Shown one piece after another: positions 1 through 6,500 of a stretch of DNA of 13,116 bases. The position numbers and the translations under genes were made by a program. Each line of letters opens with the position of its first letter. The stretch's first letter is position 1. This DNA comes from an uncultured Selenomonadales bacterium (lineage in GTDB: Bacteria > Bacillota > Negativicutes > Selenomonadales > Selenomonadaceae): NCBI GenBank assembly GCA_946403735.1, contig CAMJAZ010000008.1, positions 1 to 13,116 of the forward strand. The letters are read 5' to 3'. Below the pieces are notes generated by a model. That model saw nothing but the letters and a program-made list of their open reading frames with translations, had not been told where the DNA came from and did no database searches.

Positions 1-1289
1 AACCTGCCGCGCCAGTTCCTGCCCCTGCCGCAAGTTCTGCCCCTGCTAATGCCCCTTCACCTGCCGCACACAAAGCGCCAGTTTCTGCACATAAAGCGCC
101 TGCTCAACCTTCTGGTGGTGCTGGTGCCGCTAAAAAAGCTCATGCCAGTCAATCCGTCCGCGTCGATATTGATAAACTCGATACGCTGATGAACTTAATG
201 GGTGAACTTGTCGTAAACAAAGTTCGTCTTGAACAAATTGGACAAACTCATAGACTTTCTGAACTTACTGAAACGCTTGAACAGATGGACAGGGTTACTA
301 CCGACCTTCAAAATATCGTTATGAAAGTCCGCATGGTTCCCGTTAGCCAAGTCTTCAACCGTTTCCCGCGTATGGTTCGCGACGTTACAAAGGAACTTAA
401 CAAAGAAATTAACTTGACTATCGAAGGTGAAGAAACAGAGCTTGACCGTACCGTTATTGACGAAATCGGCGACCCTATCATGCACTTACTTAGAAATTCG
501 CTTGATCACGGCGTCGAAATGCCAGAAGACCGCGTTAAAAAAGGTAAACCGCGTGTTGGTGAAGTTAAGCTTATCGCACGTCACGAAGGCAATAACGTTG
601 TCATTATGGTTACTGACGACGGCAAAGGCATTGACGCTGATGTCATTCGTAGAAAAGCGGTTGAAAAGGGACTCTTCACGCAAGATGAAGTTGAACGTAT
701 GGACGACGCGGACGCCGTTAGAATTATTTTCTTGCCAGGCTTTTCGACGGCTGAAAAGATTAGCGATATTTCAGGACGCGGCGTCGGAATGGACGTTGTA
801 CGCAGTAAGATTGAATCGTTAAGTGGCCACGTCGACGTTGAAACACATGTCAATGAAGGTTCAGTCTTCAAAATTAAATTGCCTTTGACGTTGGCTATTA
901 TTCAAGCTATGCTTGTCAAAGTTCAAGAGGAAGTGTACGCAATCCCGCTCGGCTCAATCGACAGTACGATTAACATTCAGCCAGAGGAAATTAAAACAGT
1001 GCAGAATCATGAAGTTATCGTACTGCGCGGCGAAATTATTCCTATCATTCGTATGGAACAAACTTTATTCGTGCCGCACGTTAAAGATTCAGATGAAACT
1101 TTTGTTGTCGTCGTACACGCGGGCGAATCAAAGGCAGGAATTGTCGTCGATAAACTTATTGGACAGCAGGAAATTGTTATAAAGACGTTGGGCAATTTGT
1201 TTATGGGCTTGAAGATGTTCTCGGGCGCAACGGTACTGGGCGACGGACGCGTTGCACTTATCCTTGACGTTGCAACAATGCTTAATTAA
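1..1289 (+). CDS. cheA: Chemotaxis histidine kinase CheA, 5' truncated
   Basis: CheA is the cytoplasmic histidine kinase that, coupled to receptors by CheW, phosphorylates CheY. The reading frame is open to the left edge (first full codon at nt 3), so the Hpt (P1) and CheY-binding (P2) domains lie outside the window. Seen here: an Ala/Pro-rich linker (nt 3-150, including a repeated AHKAP), then the P3 dimerisation helices starting near VRVDIDKLDTLMNLMGELV. The P4 ATPase follows, with N box HLLRNSLDHGVE (nt 483-518), G1 box DDGKGID (nt 615-635), F-box region FLPGFSTAEK (nt 729-758) and G2 box GRGVGMD (nt 774-794). A CheW-like P5 domain covers about nt 894-1270. All ATP-binding motifs look intact. 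The ATG at 189 is internal: it lies inside the conserved P3 start, and the frame continues upstream. cheW follows after a gap filled by a heptamer repeat array. Identification is secure. Confidence 0.97.
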   Translation, partial: PAAPVPAPAASSAPANAPSPAAHKAPVSAHKAPAQPSGGAGAAKKAHASQSVRVDIDKLDTLMNLMGELVVNKVRLEQIGQTHRLSELTETLEQMDRVTTDLQNIVMKVRMVPVSQVFNRFPRMVRDVTKELNKEINLTIEGEETELDRTVIDEIGDPIMHLLRNSLDHGVEMPEDRVKKGKPRVGEVKLIARHEGNNVVIMVTDDGKGIDADVIRRKAVEKGLFTQDEVERMDDADAVRIIFLPGFSTAEKISDISGRGVGMDVVRSKIESLSGHVDVETHVNEGSVFKIKLPLTLAIIQAMLVKVQEEVYAIPLGSIDSTINIQPEEIKTVQNHEVIVLRGEIIPIIRMEQTLFVPHVKDSDETFVVVVHAGESKAGIVVDKLIGQQEIVIKTLGNLFMGLKMFSGATVLGDGRVALILDVATMLN

Positions 1290-1348
1290 TTAAGAATGAA
1301 GAATTAAGGATAAAAAATAATTCTACATTCTTAATTCTTAATTCTTAA
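1287..1348 (+). repeat. 7-nt tandem array and hairpin between cheA and cheW
   Basis: The gap is built of degenerate 7-nt units: TAATTAA (which contains the cheA stop), GAATGAA, GAATTAA, GGATAAA, then, after a change of register, TTCTACA, TTCTTAA, TTCTTAA. The second half is largely the reverse complement of the first. Nt 1289-1306 and 1318-1335 form an 18-bp inverted repeat with a single mismatch and an 11-nt loop. There is no T-tract after the stem on the + strand and the cheW ribosome binding site follows directly, so a strong terminator is unlikely. The function is unknown. Confidence 0.75.
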
Positions 1349-1373
1349 TTCAAAAAAGGGGGCTGAAAATTTT

Positions 1374-1850
1374 ATGGCAAGAGATAAAGTTACTAATGAT
1401 CTTGGTGACGAAGGCGCAATAGATACTGGTATGCAGGTCGTTGCATTTAAACTGCGCGACGAAGAATACGGCGTAAACATTTTTCAGGTGCAGGAGATTC
1501 GCAACCTTGTTGACATTACCCGCGTTCCTTTTTCCGCCAACTACATTAAAGGCGTTATCAATCTGCGCGGCAGTGTTTTACCCGTTATTGACTTGAAAAA
1601 GCGGCTTGGACTTGAACAGACACCGTACACTGACAAAACTAGAATTGTTACAGTAAAAGTCGGTGATTTGCCCGTCGGAATGTTGGTCGACGCCGTCACG
1701 GAAGTTTTGACAATTCCTACAAAGTTGGTTGAGGCGAAAAAGGCTATTAGCGAAAAAGATATTGGAAAGTTCGTAAGCGGCATTGGCAATATGGATGGAC
1801 GGCTTGTCATTATGCTGAACTTAGAAGAAATTGTAGGCTTGCCCAGTTAG
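1374..1850 (+). CDS. cheW: Chemotaxis adaptor protein CheW
   Basis: A protein of 158 residues, the usual size for CheW, which bridges chemoreceptors and the P5 domain of CheA in the signalling array. The CheW fold is recognisable: MQVVAFKLRDEEYGVNIFQVQEI, then IKGVINLRGSVLPVIDLKKRLG, with the conserved NLRG turn and PVIDL strand, and a C-terminal MLNLEEIVGLP. The first 18 or so residues are a non-conserved acidic lead. The ATG at 1374 is preceded by a purine-rich AAAAAAGGGGGCTG ribosome binding site. The gene lies in the same direction between cheA and cheC, separated from both by heptamer repeat arrays, and is presumably co-transcribed with them. Confidence 0.97.
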   Translation: MARDKVTNDLGDEGAIDTGMQVVAFKLRDEEYGVNIFQVQEIRNLVDITRVPFSANYIKGVINLRGSVLPVIDLKKRLGLEQTPYTDKTRIVTVKVGDLPVGMLVDAVTEVLTIPTKLVEAKKAISEKDIGKFVSGIGNMDGRLVIMLNLEEIVGLPS

Positions 1851-1906
1851 GAATTAAGAATTAATAATTAAGAATGCAGAATTATTTCTTAATTCCTAAA
1901 AGCTAA
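1851..1906 (+). repeat. Eight phased heptamers between cheW and cheC
   Basis: Eight consecutive 7-nt units start at the base after the cheW stop: GAATTAA, GAATTAA, TAATTAA, GAATGCA, GAATTAT, TTCTTAA, TTCCTAA, AAGCTAA. They end just before the cheC ribosome binding site TGGAGG. Nt 1850-1860 and 1886-1896 are a perfect 11-bp inverted repeat (GGAATTAAGAA / TTCTTAATTCC). The array joins the GAATTAA-type and AAGCTAA-type units in a single unbroken phase. Confidence 0.8.
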
Positions 1907-1922
1907 AATGGAGGCTTTTTAT

Positions 1923-2537
1923 ATGATTGATGAATTTGACTTGACGCCAATACAAATGGACGCGCTTAGAGAAATAGGCAACGTTGGCGCGGGCAATTCT
2001 GCAACGGCGCTTTCACAGATTATCAATAAAAGAATCGATATGAACGTACCGAAAGTGGCACTTGTCCCGATTGAAACAGTACCTGATCTTGTAGGTGGAC
2101 CTGATACAATAGTTGTCGGCGTATTTCTTCGTGTTTACGGTAAAGCACCTGGAAATATTCTGTTTCTTATGCCGAAGAAAAGCGCATTTTACCTCGTCGA
2201 TACACTTATGGGCAGAGAACACGGCACGACGAAAAAGTTGGACTTTATGGACGAATCAGCGCTTATGGAAATTGGAAACATACTTTCAGGCGCGTACTTG
2301 AACGCTTTCTTCAACTTCACGCATATTTCAATGTTGCCGTCAATTCCCGCGTTGGCAATGGATATGGCTGGCGCAATTTTAAATATAGTTTTAGTACAGC
2401 TCGGACAAATGGGCGATCAAGCTATGGTTATCGAAACAGAATTTTTAGCAGAAGACGACGGGATTAACGGTCACTTTTTCTTAGTTCCAGATCCCGGTTC
2501 ACTCGGCACGTTGATTAAGGCAGTGGGAGTTGAATAA
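1923..2537 (+). CDS. cheC: CheY-P phosphatase CheC
   Basis: CheC dephosphorylates CheY-P and binds CheD, linking the CheY-P level to receptor adaptation in Firmicutes. The protein has 204 residues, as usual for CheC. Both signatures [DS]-x3-E-x2-N-x22-P are intact: D13/E17/N20/P43 in DALREIGNVGAGNS, and S112/E116/N119/P142 in SALMEIGNILSG. This predicts two active sites in the pseudo-symmetric fold. I chose the ATG at 1923 (MIDEFDLTP). The in-frame ATG at 1908 overlaps the ribosome binding site (TGGAGG) and so cannot be its own start. cheD begins 3 nt after the cheC stop, which suggests translational coupling and fits the CheC-CheD complex. Confidence 0.96.
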   Translation: MIDEFDLTPIQMDALREIGNVGAGNSATALSQIINKRIDMNVPKVALVPIETVPDLVGGPDTIVVGVFLRVYGKAPGNILFLMPKKSAFYLVDTLMGREHGTTKKLDFMDESALMEIGNILSGAYLNAFFNFTHISMLPSIPALAMDMAGAILNIVLVQLGQMGDQAMVIETEFLAEDDGINGHFFLVPDPGSLGTLIKAVGVE

Positions 2538-2539
2538 TT

Positions 2540-3025
2540 ATGGCAGACCTTATAAAAGTCGGCATGGCTGACTACAAGGTCGGTCGCAGTCCGTCCACTC
2601 TAATAAGTTATGGGTTGGGCTCGTGTATCGGCGTATCTTTATACGACCCCCAAAAAAAAGTTGGCGGGTTGCTCCACATTATGTTGCCAGACAGTACACA
2701 AGCGCGGGCTAGTGACAATCCCGCAAAATTTGCCGATACAGGTATTCCGCTTATGTTGCAAGAAGTTATAGCGTTAGGCGCGTCAAAAAGCCGCCTTGTA
2801 GCTAAACTTGCTGGCGGTGCGCAGATGTTCGCCTTTGCAAATGCAACTGACATTATGCGCGTTGGAACTCGTAATGCAGAAGCGGTTAAAAATATTTTAC
2901 GGCGCAATGGAATTAAAGTTATCGCAGAAGATACAGGCGGCAATTATGGACGGACAGTGCAAATTGACCTTAACACTGGCGTTTATAAAGTTAGAACGAT
3001 TGATCGCGGCGAAAAAGATATTTAA
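2540..3025 (+). CDS. cheD: Chemoreceptor glutamine deamidase CheD
   Basis: CheD deamidates specific glutamines on methyl-accepting chemoreceptors and is held by CheC when CheY-P is high. The protein has 161 residues, the family length. Visible motifs are GLGSCIGV with catalytic Cys29, LLHIMLP with catalytic His46, and KLAGGAQMF. The position six residues before the catalytic Cys, which is Thr21 in the Thermotoga CheD triad as I recall it, is Ser23 here (SYGLGSC). This is a conservative change and probably still active. The gene starts 3 nt after the cheC stop. Its ribosome binding site (GGGAG) lies inside the end of cheC, so the two are probably translationally coupled. Confidence 0.96.
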   Translation: MADLIKVGMADYKVGRSPSTLISYGLGSCIGVSLYDPQKKVGGLLHIMLPDSTQARASDNPAKFADTGIPLMLQEVIALGASKSRLVAKLAGGAQMFAFANATDIMRVGTRNAEAVKNILRRNGIKVIAEDTGGNYGRTVQIDLNTGVYKVRTIDRGEKDI

Positions 3026-3026
3026 A

Positions 3027-3096
3027 TTAGCTAGTAGCAAGTAGCTTGTAGCTTGTAGGGTACTGTAAGGCTAAAGGTGAAAGCTAAAAGCTAGGA
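3027..3096 (+). repeat. Ten phased heptamers between cheD and the next gene
   Basis: Seventy nt divide into ten 7-nt units in one phase: TTAGCTA, GTAGCAA, GTAGCTT, GTAGCTT, GTAGGGT, ACTGTAA, GGCTAAA, GGTGAAA, GCTAAAA, GCTAGGA. The array begins 2 nt after the cheD stop, and its last unit runs into the ribosome binding site of the following gene. These units belong to the AAGCTAA/GTAGCTT family, with no GAATTAA units. No terminator is apparent. Confidence 0.78.
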
Positions 3097-3106
3097 GATG
3101 ATGACT

Positions 3107-3400
3107 TTGACTAATTCGTCGATAATGTTCACGGCATTTATAATAAGTTTGGTTTCCGTTGTTATCGTTTTCGTAGCTGGTATGATGAGCGGCGTTGTAC
3201 GACTTGGCACGGCAATGATGCGGGCGCTTATGGCGTTTTTTATGACGGGTGCGGCAAGTTATTTTCTGCTGATGCTTTTTGATTGGTTTTATGAAAGGCA
3301 ACGTAAAAAATTTGCGGAGCAAGTCAAAGTTGAAAGTCAACCTGCTGAAGGTAACGCCGCCGCTACACCTACACCAGCTAATACGCCGCCGCAATCTTAA
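3107..3400 (+). CDS. Small two-helix membrane protein of unknown function
   Basis: I do not recognise a named family. The product is about 97 residues. It has a hydrophobic helix at about residues 7-27 (MFTAFIISLVSVVIVFVAGM), a short Arg-containing connector (VVRLGTAMMRA), and a second helix at about 38-58 (FFMTGAASYFLLMLFDWF). A positively charged stretch (ERQRKKF) and a disordered Ala/Pro/Thr tail follow. By the positive-inside rule both ends may be cytoplasmic. I chose TTG at 3107: the ATGs at 3098 and 3101 directly abut the GGAG ribosome binding site (3094-3097), whereas TTG has a normal 9-nt spacing. It sits between cheD and fliA, where B. subtilis has no gene. A role in flagellar or chemotaxis function is inferred from position only. 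Confidence 0.78.
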   Translation: MTNSSIMFTAFIISLVSVVIVFVAGMMSGVVRLGTAMMRALMAFFMTGAASYFLLMLFDWFYERQRKKFAEQVKVESQPAEGNAAATPTPANTPPQS

Positions 3401-3420
3401 TTTTTAGTGAATAATAACAA

Positions 3421-3455
3421 TTCTTAATTCTTCATTCTGAATTCTTAATTCACAA
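3421..3455 (+). repeat. Heptamer array upstream of fliA
   Basis: Five phased 7-nt units, TTCTTAA, TTCTTCA, TTCTGAA, TTCTTAA and TTCACAA, end just before the fliA ribosome binding site. They are the reverse-complement form of the GAATTAA unit. About 20 nt of AT-rich, non-repetitive sequence separates the array from the preceding stop at 3400. Confidence 0.75.
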
Positions 3456-3472
3456 AAAGGGTGGTGACGACT

Positions 3473-4225
3473 TTGGAAAGCAACGAAAATAAAATTGACG
3501 TAACACAACTTTGGAGACAATATAAACTCAATAAATCTGTAGCACTTAGAAATAGATTAGCGGAAATGTATTTGCCGTTGGTAAAAATCGTCTGCGGAAG
3601 GCTTGCCGTAAGTCTGCCGCCGCATTTGGATAGAGATGACCTTTTAAGCAGTGGTTTTTTCGGTCTACTTGACGCGATAGACAGATTTGACATAGATCGT
3701 AACGTAAAATTTGAAACTTACGCGGGAGTCAGAATACGCGGTTCAATGCTTGACTACCTGCGCTCAAAAGATTGGATACCCGTTACTATGCGCCAAAAAA
3801 TTCGACGCTATGAACAGACGGTTTATCAACTTGAAACGGAACTAGGCAGAAGTGCTACAGATAAAGAAATTGCAGCGGCGCTTGGAATTACCCTTGATGA
3901 ACTTCAAACTCTTGTAAGTCAATGCAACGCGGCAACAGTCATTCCGCTTGAAGAATACATTAAAGCCGATACGCCTGAAGCCGTCGACGCTAACCCTTCC
4001 GATACGGCGGAATTTTTGGAATTAAAAGATACACTTGCACGTGCGATTGACCGTTTGCCTGAAAAAGAAAAAACTGTCGTGTCCCTCTACTACTACGAAG
4101 AATTGACGCTTAAGGAAATTAGCTTGATTCTCCATTTAAGTGAGGCGCGAATTTCACAACTTCATACAAAAGCAATTTTCCGAATGCGCGGTTATTTGGC
4201 GCGTTCAAAAGAAAATTTAGTTTGA
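3473..4225 (+). CDS. fliA: Flagellar RNA polymerase sigma factor FliA/SigD (sigma-28)
   Basis: This sigma-28 family factor directs RNA polymerase to late flagellar and chemotaxis promoters. The 250-residue length is typical. Region 2 is clear: LPLVKIVCGRLAVSLP, then DRDDLLSSGFFGLLDAIDRFD and KFETYAGVRIRGSMLDYLRSKDWIP. Region 3 follows (RRYEQTVYQLETELGRSATDKEIAAALGI). Region 4 has the DNA-binding helix-turn-helix (IDRLPEKEKTVVSLYYYEELTLKEISLILHLSEARISQLH). I chose TTG at 3473. The in-frame GTGs at 3461 and 3464 form part of the ribosome binding site GGTGGTGA, which lies 5 nt before the TTG. The position after the che genes matches sigD in the B. subtilis fla/che operon. I saw no FlgM anti-sigma gene in the window. 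Confidence 0.95.
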   Translation: MESNENKIDVTQLWRQYKLNKSVALRNRLAEMYLPLVKIVCGRLAVSLPPHLDRDDLLSSGFFGLLDAIDRFDIDRNVKFETYAGVRIRGSMLDYLRSKDWIPVTMRQKIRRYEQTVYQLETELGRSATDKEIAAALGITLDELQTLVSQCNAATVIPLEEYIKADTPEAVDANPSDTAEFLELKDTLARAIDRLPEKEKTVVSLYYYEELTLKEISLILHLSEARISQLHTKAIFRMRGYLARSKENLV

Positions 4226-4303
4226 CGTATTAAATAAAATTTAAATTACACTGAAAATTTTCGATACATTTTTATAAATTTTTTTAGAAAGGTGGGACGC
4301 GAA

Positions 4304-5980
4304 GTGGGGGATACAAACGATTATCCAAAGCTGGGAGGACAAGACGCTGGATATTTGTTCGAGTTCAAAGACGACGGAGTATATTTGACGATATACCCCA
4401 ACACGGCGGATTCTCTCCTTTTTGAGCTTTCGGATATGCGCCAAATATTGCGGGAAAGCGGCGTCGCAAACTATGACGTGGCAACGTTGTCACGAACAGT
4501 TCGTGAGGCATCAGGAATTGCTCAAAAAATTGCCGACCCCATTAAAATTAGTACGGATAAACTTGCTAAAGTTGGTACAGATGAAGCTGAATCAGAAGAT
4601 GAACAAACTGATAACTCTGAAGAAGCGTTCGCAAGAATTATCGTTGACATAAGCCGCGATAAAATGAAAGCTACTGTTCGCTACGACACGAAAAAAGGTT
4701 CTAGACTTCCAACTTTCGATATGGTTATGGATGAATTAAAAGCTTTGCGAATCACCAACGGTATCGATGAGGAAGAAATAAAGCGCAGTTATGGTTACTT
4801 CAAGCCTTACGTTGCCGCGCAGGGTCAGCCCCCAATTACTGGCGATAATGCGTACATTGATAGAAAATTTGATCTTGGTGAAAAAGGGCGTCCAGTTGTC
4901 GACGAATACGACCGCGTTGACTACAAAAATTTAAATCTTTTCGTACTTGTCAAGGCGAATGAAACTTTGGCGATTAGAATTCCGCAGACAAAGGGTACAC
5001 CTGGTAAAAATATTTATGGTGAAGTTGTTCCCGCGCAAAATGGGCGTCCCATACCTATGCCCGTTGGTAAAAATACAAAAGTTATCGGCGAAAATCAACT
5101 TGTCGCGGCGATTAACGGTCAAATTGTCGACACAGGAAATAAAATTAGCGTCGATCCAAGATTGGAAATACAAAGTTCAGTTGGCGTCGGTACTGGCAAC
5201 ATTGAATTTGACGGCACTGTAATAATTTCTGGCGATGTTCAACAAGGCTTTTTCGTCAAGGCAACTGGTGATATTGAAATTCGCGGCAGTGTAAATGGCG
5301 CTGAAATTGTTGGGCGAAATGTCCTTGTAGGCGGCGGATTAACTGGCGCTGAACGTGGAAAAATTCAGTCGAAGGAAAATGTAAACGTCGGCTTTGTCGA
5401 AAATGCTGTAATTGAAGCTGGCGGCACTATAAATATTGTGAAATTTGCCCTGCATTCAACGTTACGTGCTGGCAAAAGAATTATACTTGACGGCAAGCAA
5501 GGTCAACTTATGGGCGGCATTGCTATTGCAGGTGAGGAAGTTTTAGCTAAGCTTATCGGAAATCAAGCTAACGTCGTAACGCGCGTTTCCGTCGGTATCG
5601 ATCCCAACCTTCAGCAGGAATATCACGAAGTTTGCAAAAATTACAAGGAAGGCAAGAAAAAACTTTTACACATTACGCAGACACTTAACACTTTGTCGAA
5701 GATTGACATTAACACGTTGCCACAAAGTCGCGTTGACCAAATTAACGCCTTGACGCGTTCACAATTTCCTATTGCTGGACAACTTAAACGTGATGAAAAG
5801 CGTATTAAAGAGTTGGAAGAAAAACTTGCCGATATGAAACACGGTAAAGTACGCGCAGAGGAGGCAATTTTTCCTGGCGTTCGTTTGTCGATTAACAAAG
5901 TTAATAGGAATGTTCAGGAAAAATACGCGCGTTGTACAATGTATCTTGAAGACGGCGAAGTTACGCTCGGACCGTTTTAA
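4304..5980 (+). CDS. fapA: FapA (DUF342) family protein
   Basis: This is a DUF342/FapA family protein of about 558 residues. These often lie beside flagellar genes, but their biochemical role is poorly defined. The N-terminal third is a mixed alpha/beta domain. A central region rich in Gly, Val and Ile (about nt 5150-5580) has the short-rung repetition of a parallel beta-helix, for example GDIEIRGSVNGAEIVGRNV followed by similar turns. A C-terminal coiled coil (KRDEKRIKELEEKLADMKHG) precedes a final beta segment ending in LEDGEVTLGPF. I chose GTG at 4304, because the GTG at 4292 lies within the AAAGGTGGGA ribosome binding site. It follows fliA after 78 AT-rich nt. A TTGACG overlapping the fliA stop has no convincing -10 partner, so read-through from the operon is assumed. 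Confidence 0.88.
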   Translation: MGDTNDYPKLGGQDAGYLFEFKDDGVYLTIYPNTADSLLFELSDMRQILRESGVANYDVATLSRTVREASGIAQKIADPIKISTDKLAKVGTDEAESEDEQTDNSEEAFARIIVDISRDKMKATVRYDTKKGSRLPTFDMVMDELKALRITNGIDEEEIKRSYGYFKPYVAAQGQPPITGDNAYIDRKFDLGEKGRPVVDEYDRVDYKNLNLFVLVKANETLAIRIPQTKGTPGKNIYGEVVPAQNGRPIPMPVGKNTKVIGENQLVAAINGQIVDTGNKISVDPRLEIQSSVGVGTGNIEFDGTVIISGDVQQGFFVKATGDIEIRGSVNGAEIVGRNVLVGGGLTGAERGKIQSKENVNVGFVENAVIEAGGTINIVKFALHSTLRAGKRIILDGKQGQLMGGIAIAGEEVLAKLIGNQANVVTRVSVGIDPNLQQEYHEVCKNYKEGKKKLLHITQTLNTLSKIDINTLPQSRVDQINALTRSQFPIAGQLKRDEKRIKELEEKLADMKHGKVRAEEAIFPGVRLSINKVNRNVQEKYARCTMYLEDGEVTLGPF

Positions 5981-5981
5981 T

Positions 5982-6016
5982 TAATTAAGAATTAAGAATG
6001 TAGAATTAAGAATGTA
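5982..6016 (+). repeat. Five phased heptamers after fapA
   Basis: The units TAATTAA, GAATTAA, GAATGTA, GAATTAA and GAATGTA start 2 nt after the fapA stop and end 3 nt before the next ribosome binding site (GGAGG, 6020-6024). They alternate two variants of the GAATTAA family in the forward orientation only, so no local hairpin forms within the array. Confidence 0.8.
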
Positions 6017-6033
6017 CATGGAGGTGTTTTAAA

Positions 6034-6354
6034 ATGGCAGATTTCGCGCCAGTTGGAATGCAAATGTCTTTTGCAAACTCCAGCAATGTCAGTCAAGTAC
6101 ACCAAAATTTAAATAACGCTATCGCTTTGCAAACAGATATTGAAGCTGATCGACAAAAGAAAGATGATGAGCTTAAACAGTCGCAAGTTCGCAACAAAGA
6201 TGATTCTGAAGGCGGCGTCATTAAAGATGATCCAGATCGCAGAAACCGCAATGGTGGTTACTATTACCGCGCTTCGCAACAGCAAGATGATGACGATGAA
6301 GAAAATTTAGCAGTCGATCCAAAGAGAGGGCGTCTTTTAGACTTTTCTATCTGA
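6034..6354 (+). CDS. Small charged hypothetical protein at the end of the flagellar operon
   Basis: A 106-residue, highly hydrophilic protein with no signal peptide or membrane helix. The N-terminal half is Asn/Gln-rich with a short helix (VHQNLNNAIALQTDIEADRQKKDDELKQSQ). The middle is basic and acidic (DDPDRRNRNGGYYYRAS), then an Asp/Glu run leads to the C-terminal RGRLLDFSI. Small charged proteins ending in a similar basic-Gly-hydrophobic tail occur at this position in other Firmicutes flagellar operons, from memory, with no assigned function. The ATG at 6034 has a very strong ribosome binding site (GGAGGTG, 7-nt spacing). It is the last gene before the operon terminator, so a flagellar role is inferred from context only. 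It is probably partly disordered. Confidence 0.82.
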   Translation: MADFAPVGMQMSFANSSNVSQVHQNLNNAIALQTDIEADRQKKDDELKQSQVRNKDDSEGGVIKDDPDRRNRNGGYYYRASQQQDDDDEENLAVDPKRGRLLDFSI

Positions 6355-6374
6355 AATGAAAATTTTTATACAGC

Positions 6375-6422
6375 GTCGCCGCACATTTTACTTTCTAGCT
6401 AAAATGTAACGGCGGCTTTTTT
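6375..6422 (+). terminator. Rho-independent terminator of the flagellar/chemotaxis operon
   Basis: The stem combines an outer GC-rich part (CGCCG at 6377-6381 with CGGCG at 6410-6414) and an inner perfect 8-bp part (ACATTTTA with TAAAATGT). The loop is CTTTCTAGC, and six T residues follow the stem on the + strand. It lies about 20 nt after the last operon gene and just before a new promoter, so it marks the operon end. Confidence 0.92.
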
Positions 6423-6430
6423 GTTTGCTA

Positions 6431-6459
6431 TTGTAAATTTGCCGCTTTTTTGTTATACT
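6431..6459 (+). promoter_or_regulatory. Sigma-A-type promoter for the SwrB-like gene
   Basis: TTGTAA (6431-6436) and TATACT (6454-6459) are separated by 17 nt. They lie directly after the operon terminator and about 42 nt before the next start codon. The match to TTGACA/TATAAT is 4/6 and 5/6. This suggests the downstream gene is transcribed by housekeeping polymerase rather than by FliA. Confidence 0.7.
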
Positions 6460-6500
6460 TCCTTCAATTAACTTGAATTTTAAAAGCAAAGGTGAATTTT

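Noticed and set aside
1..150. Tandem CCTGCC-type repeats at the left edge
   Set aside because: They encode the Ala/Pro-rich linker of CheA in frame, so they are protein low-complexity sequence rather than an independent repeat.
1287..3455. CRISPR array suggested by repeated intergenic units
   Set aside because: The units are 7 nt, contiguous, degenerate and without spacers, and no cas gene is present.
4222..4267. Possible promoter between fliA and fapA (TTGACG, and TTCGATAC as a sigma-28-like -10)
   Set aside because: TTGACG has no good -10 at 16-18 nt, and the sigma-28-like match has weak identity and a 14-nt spacer.
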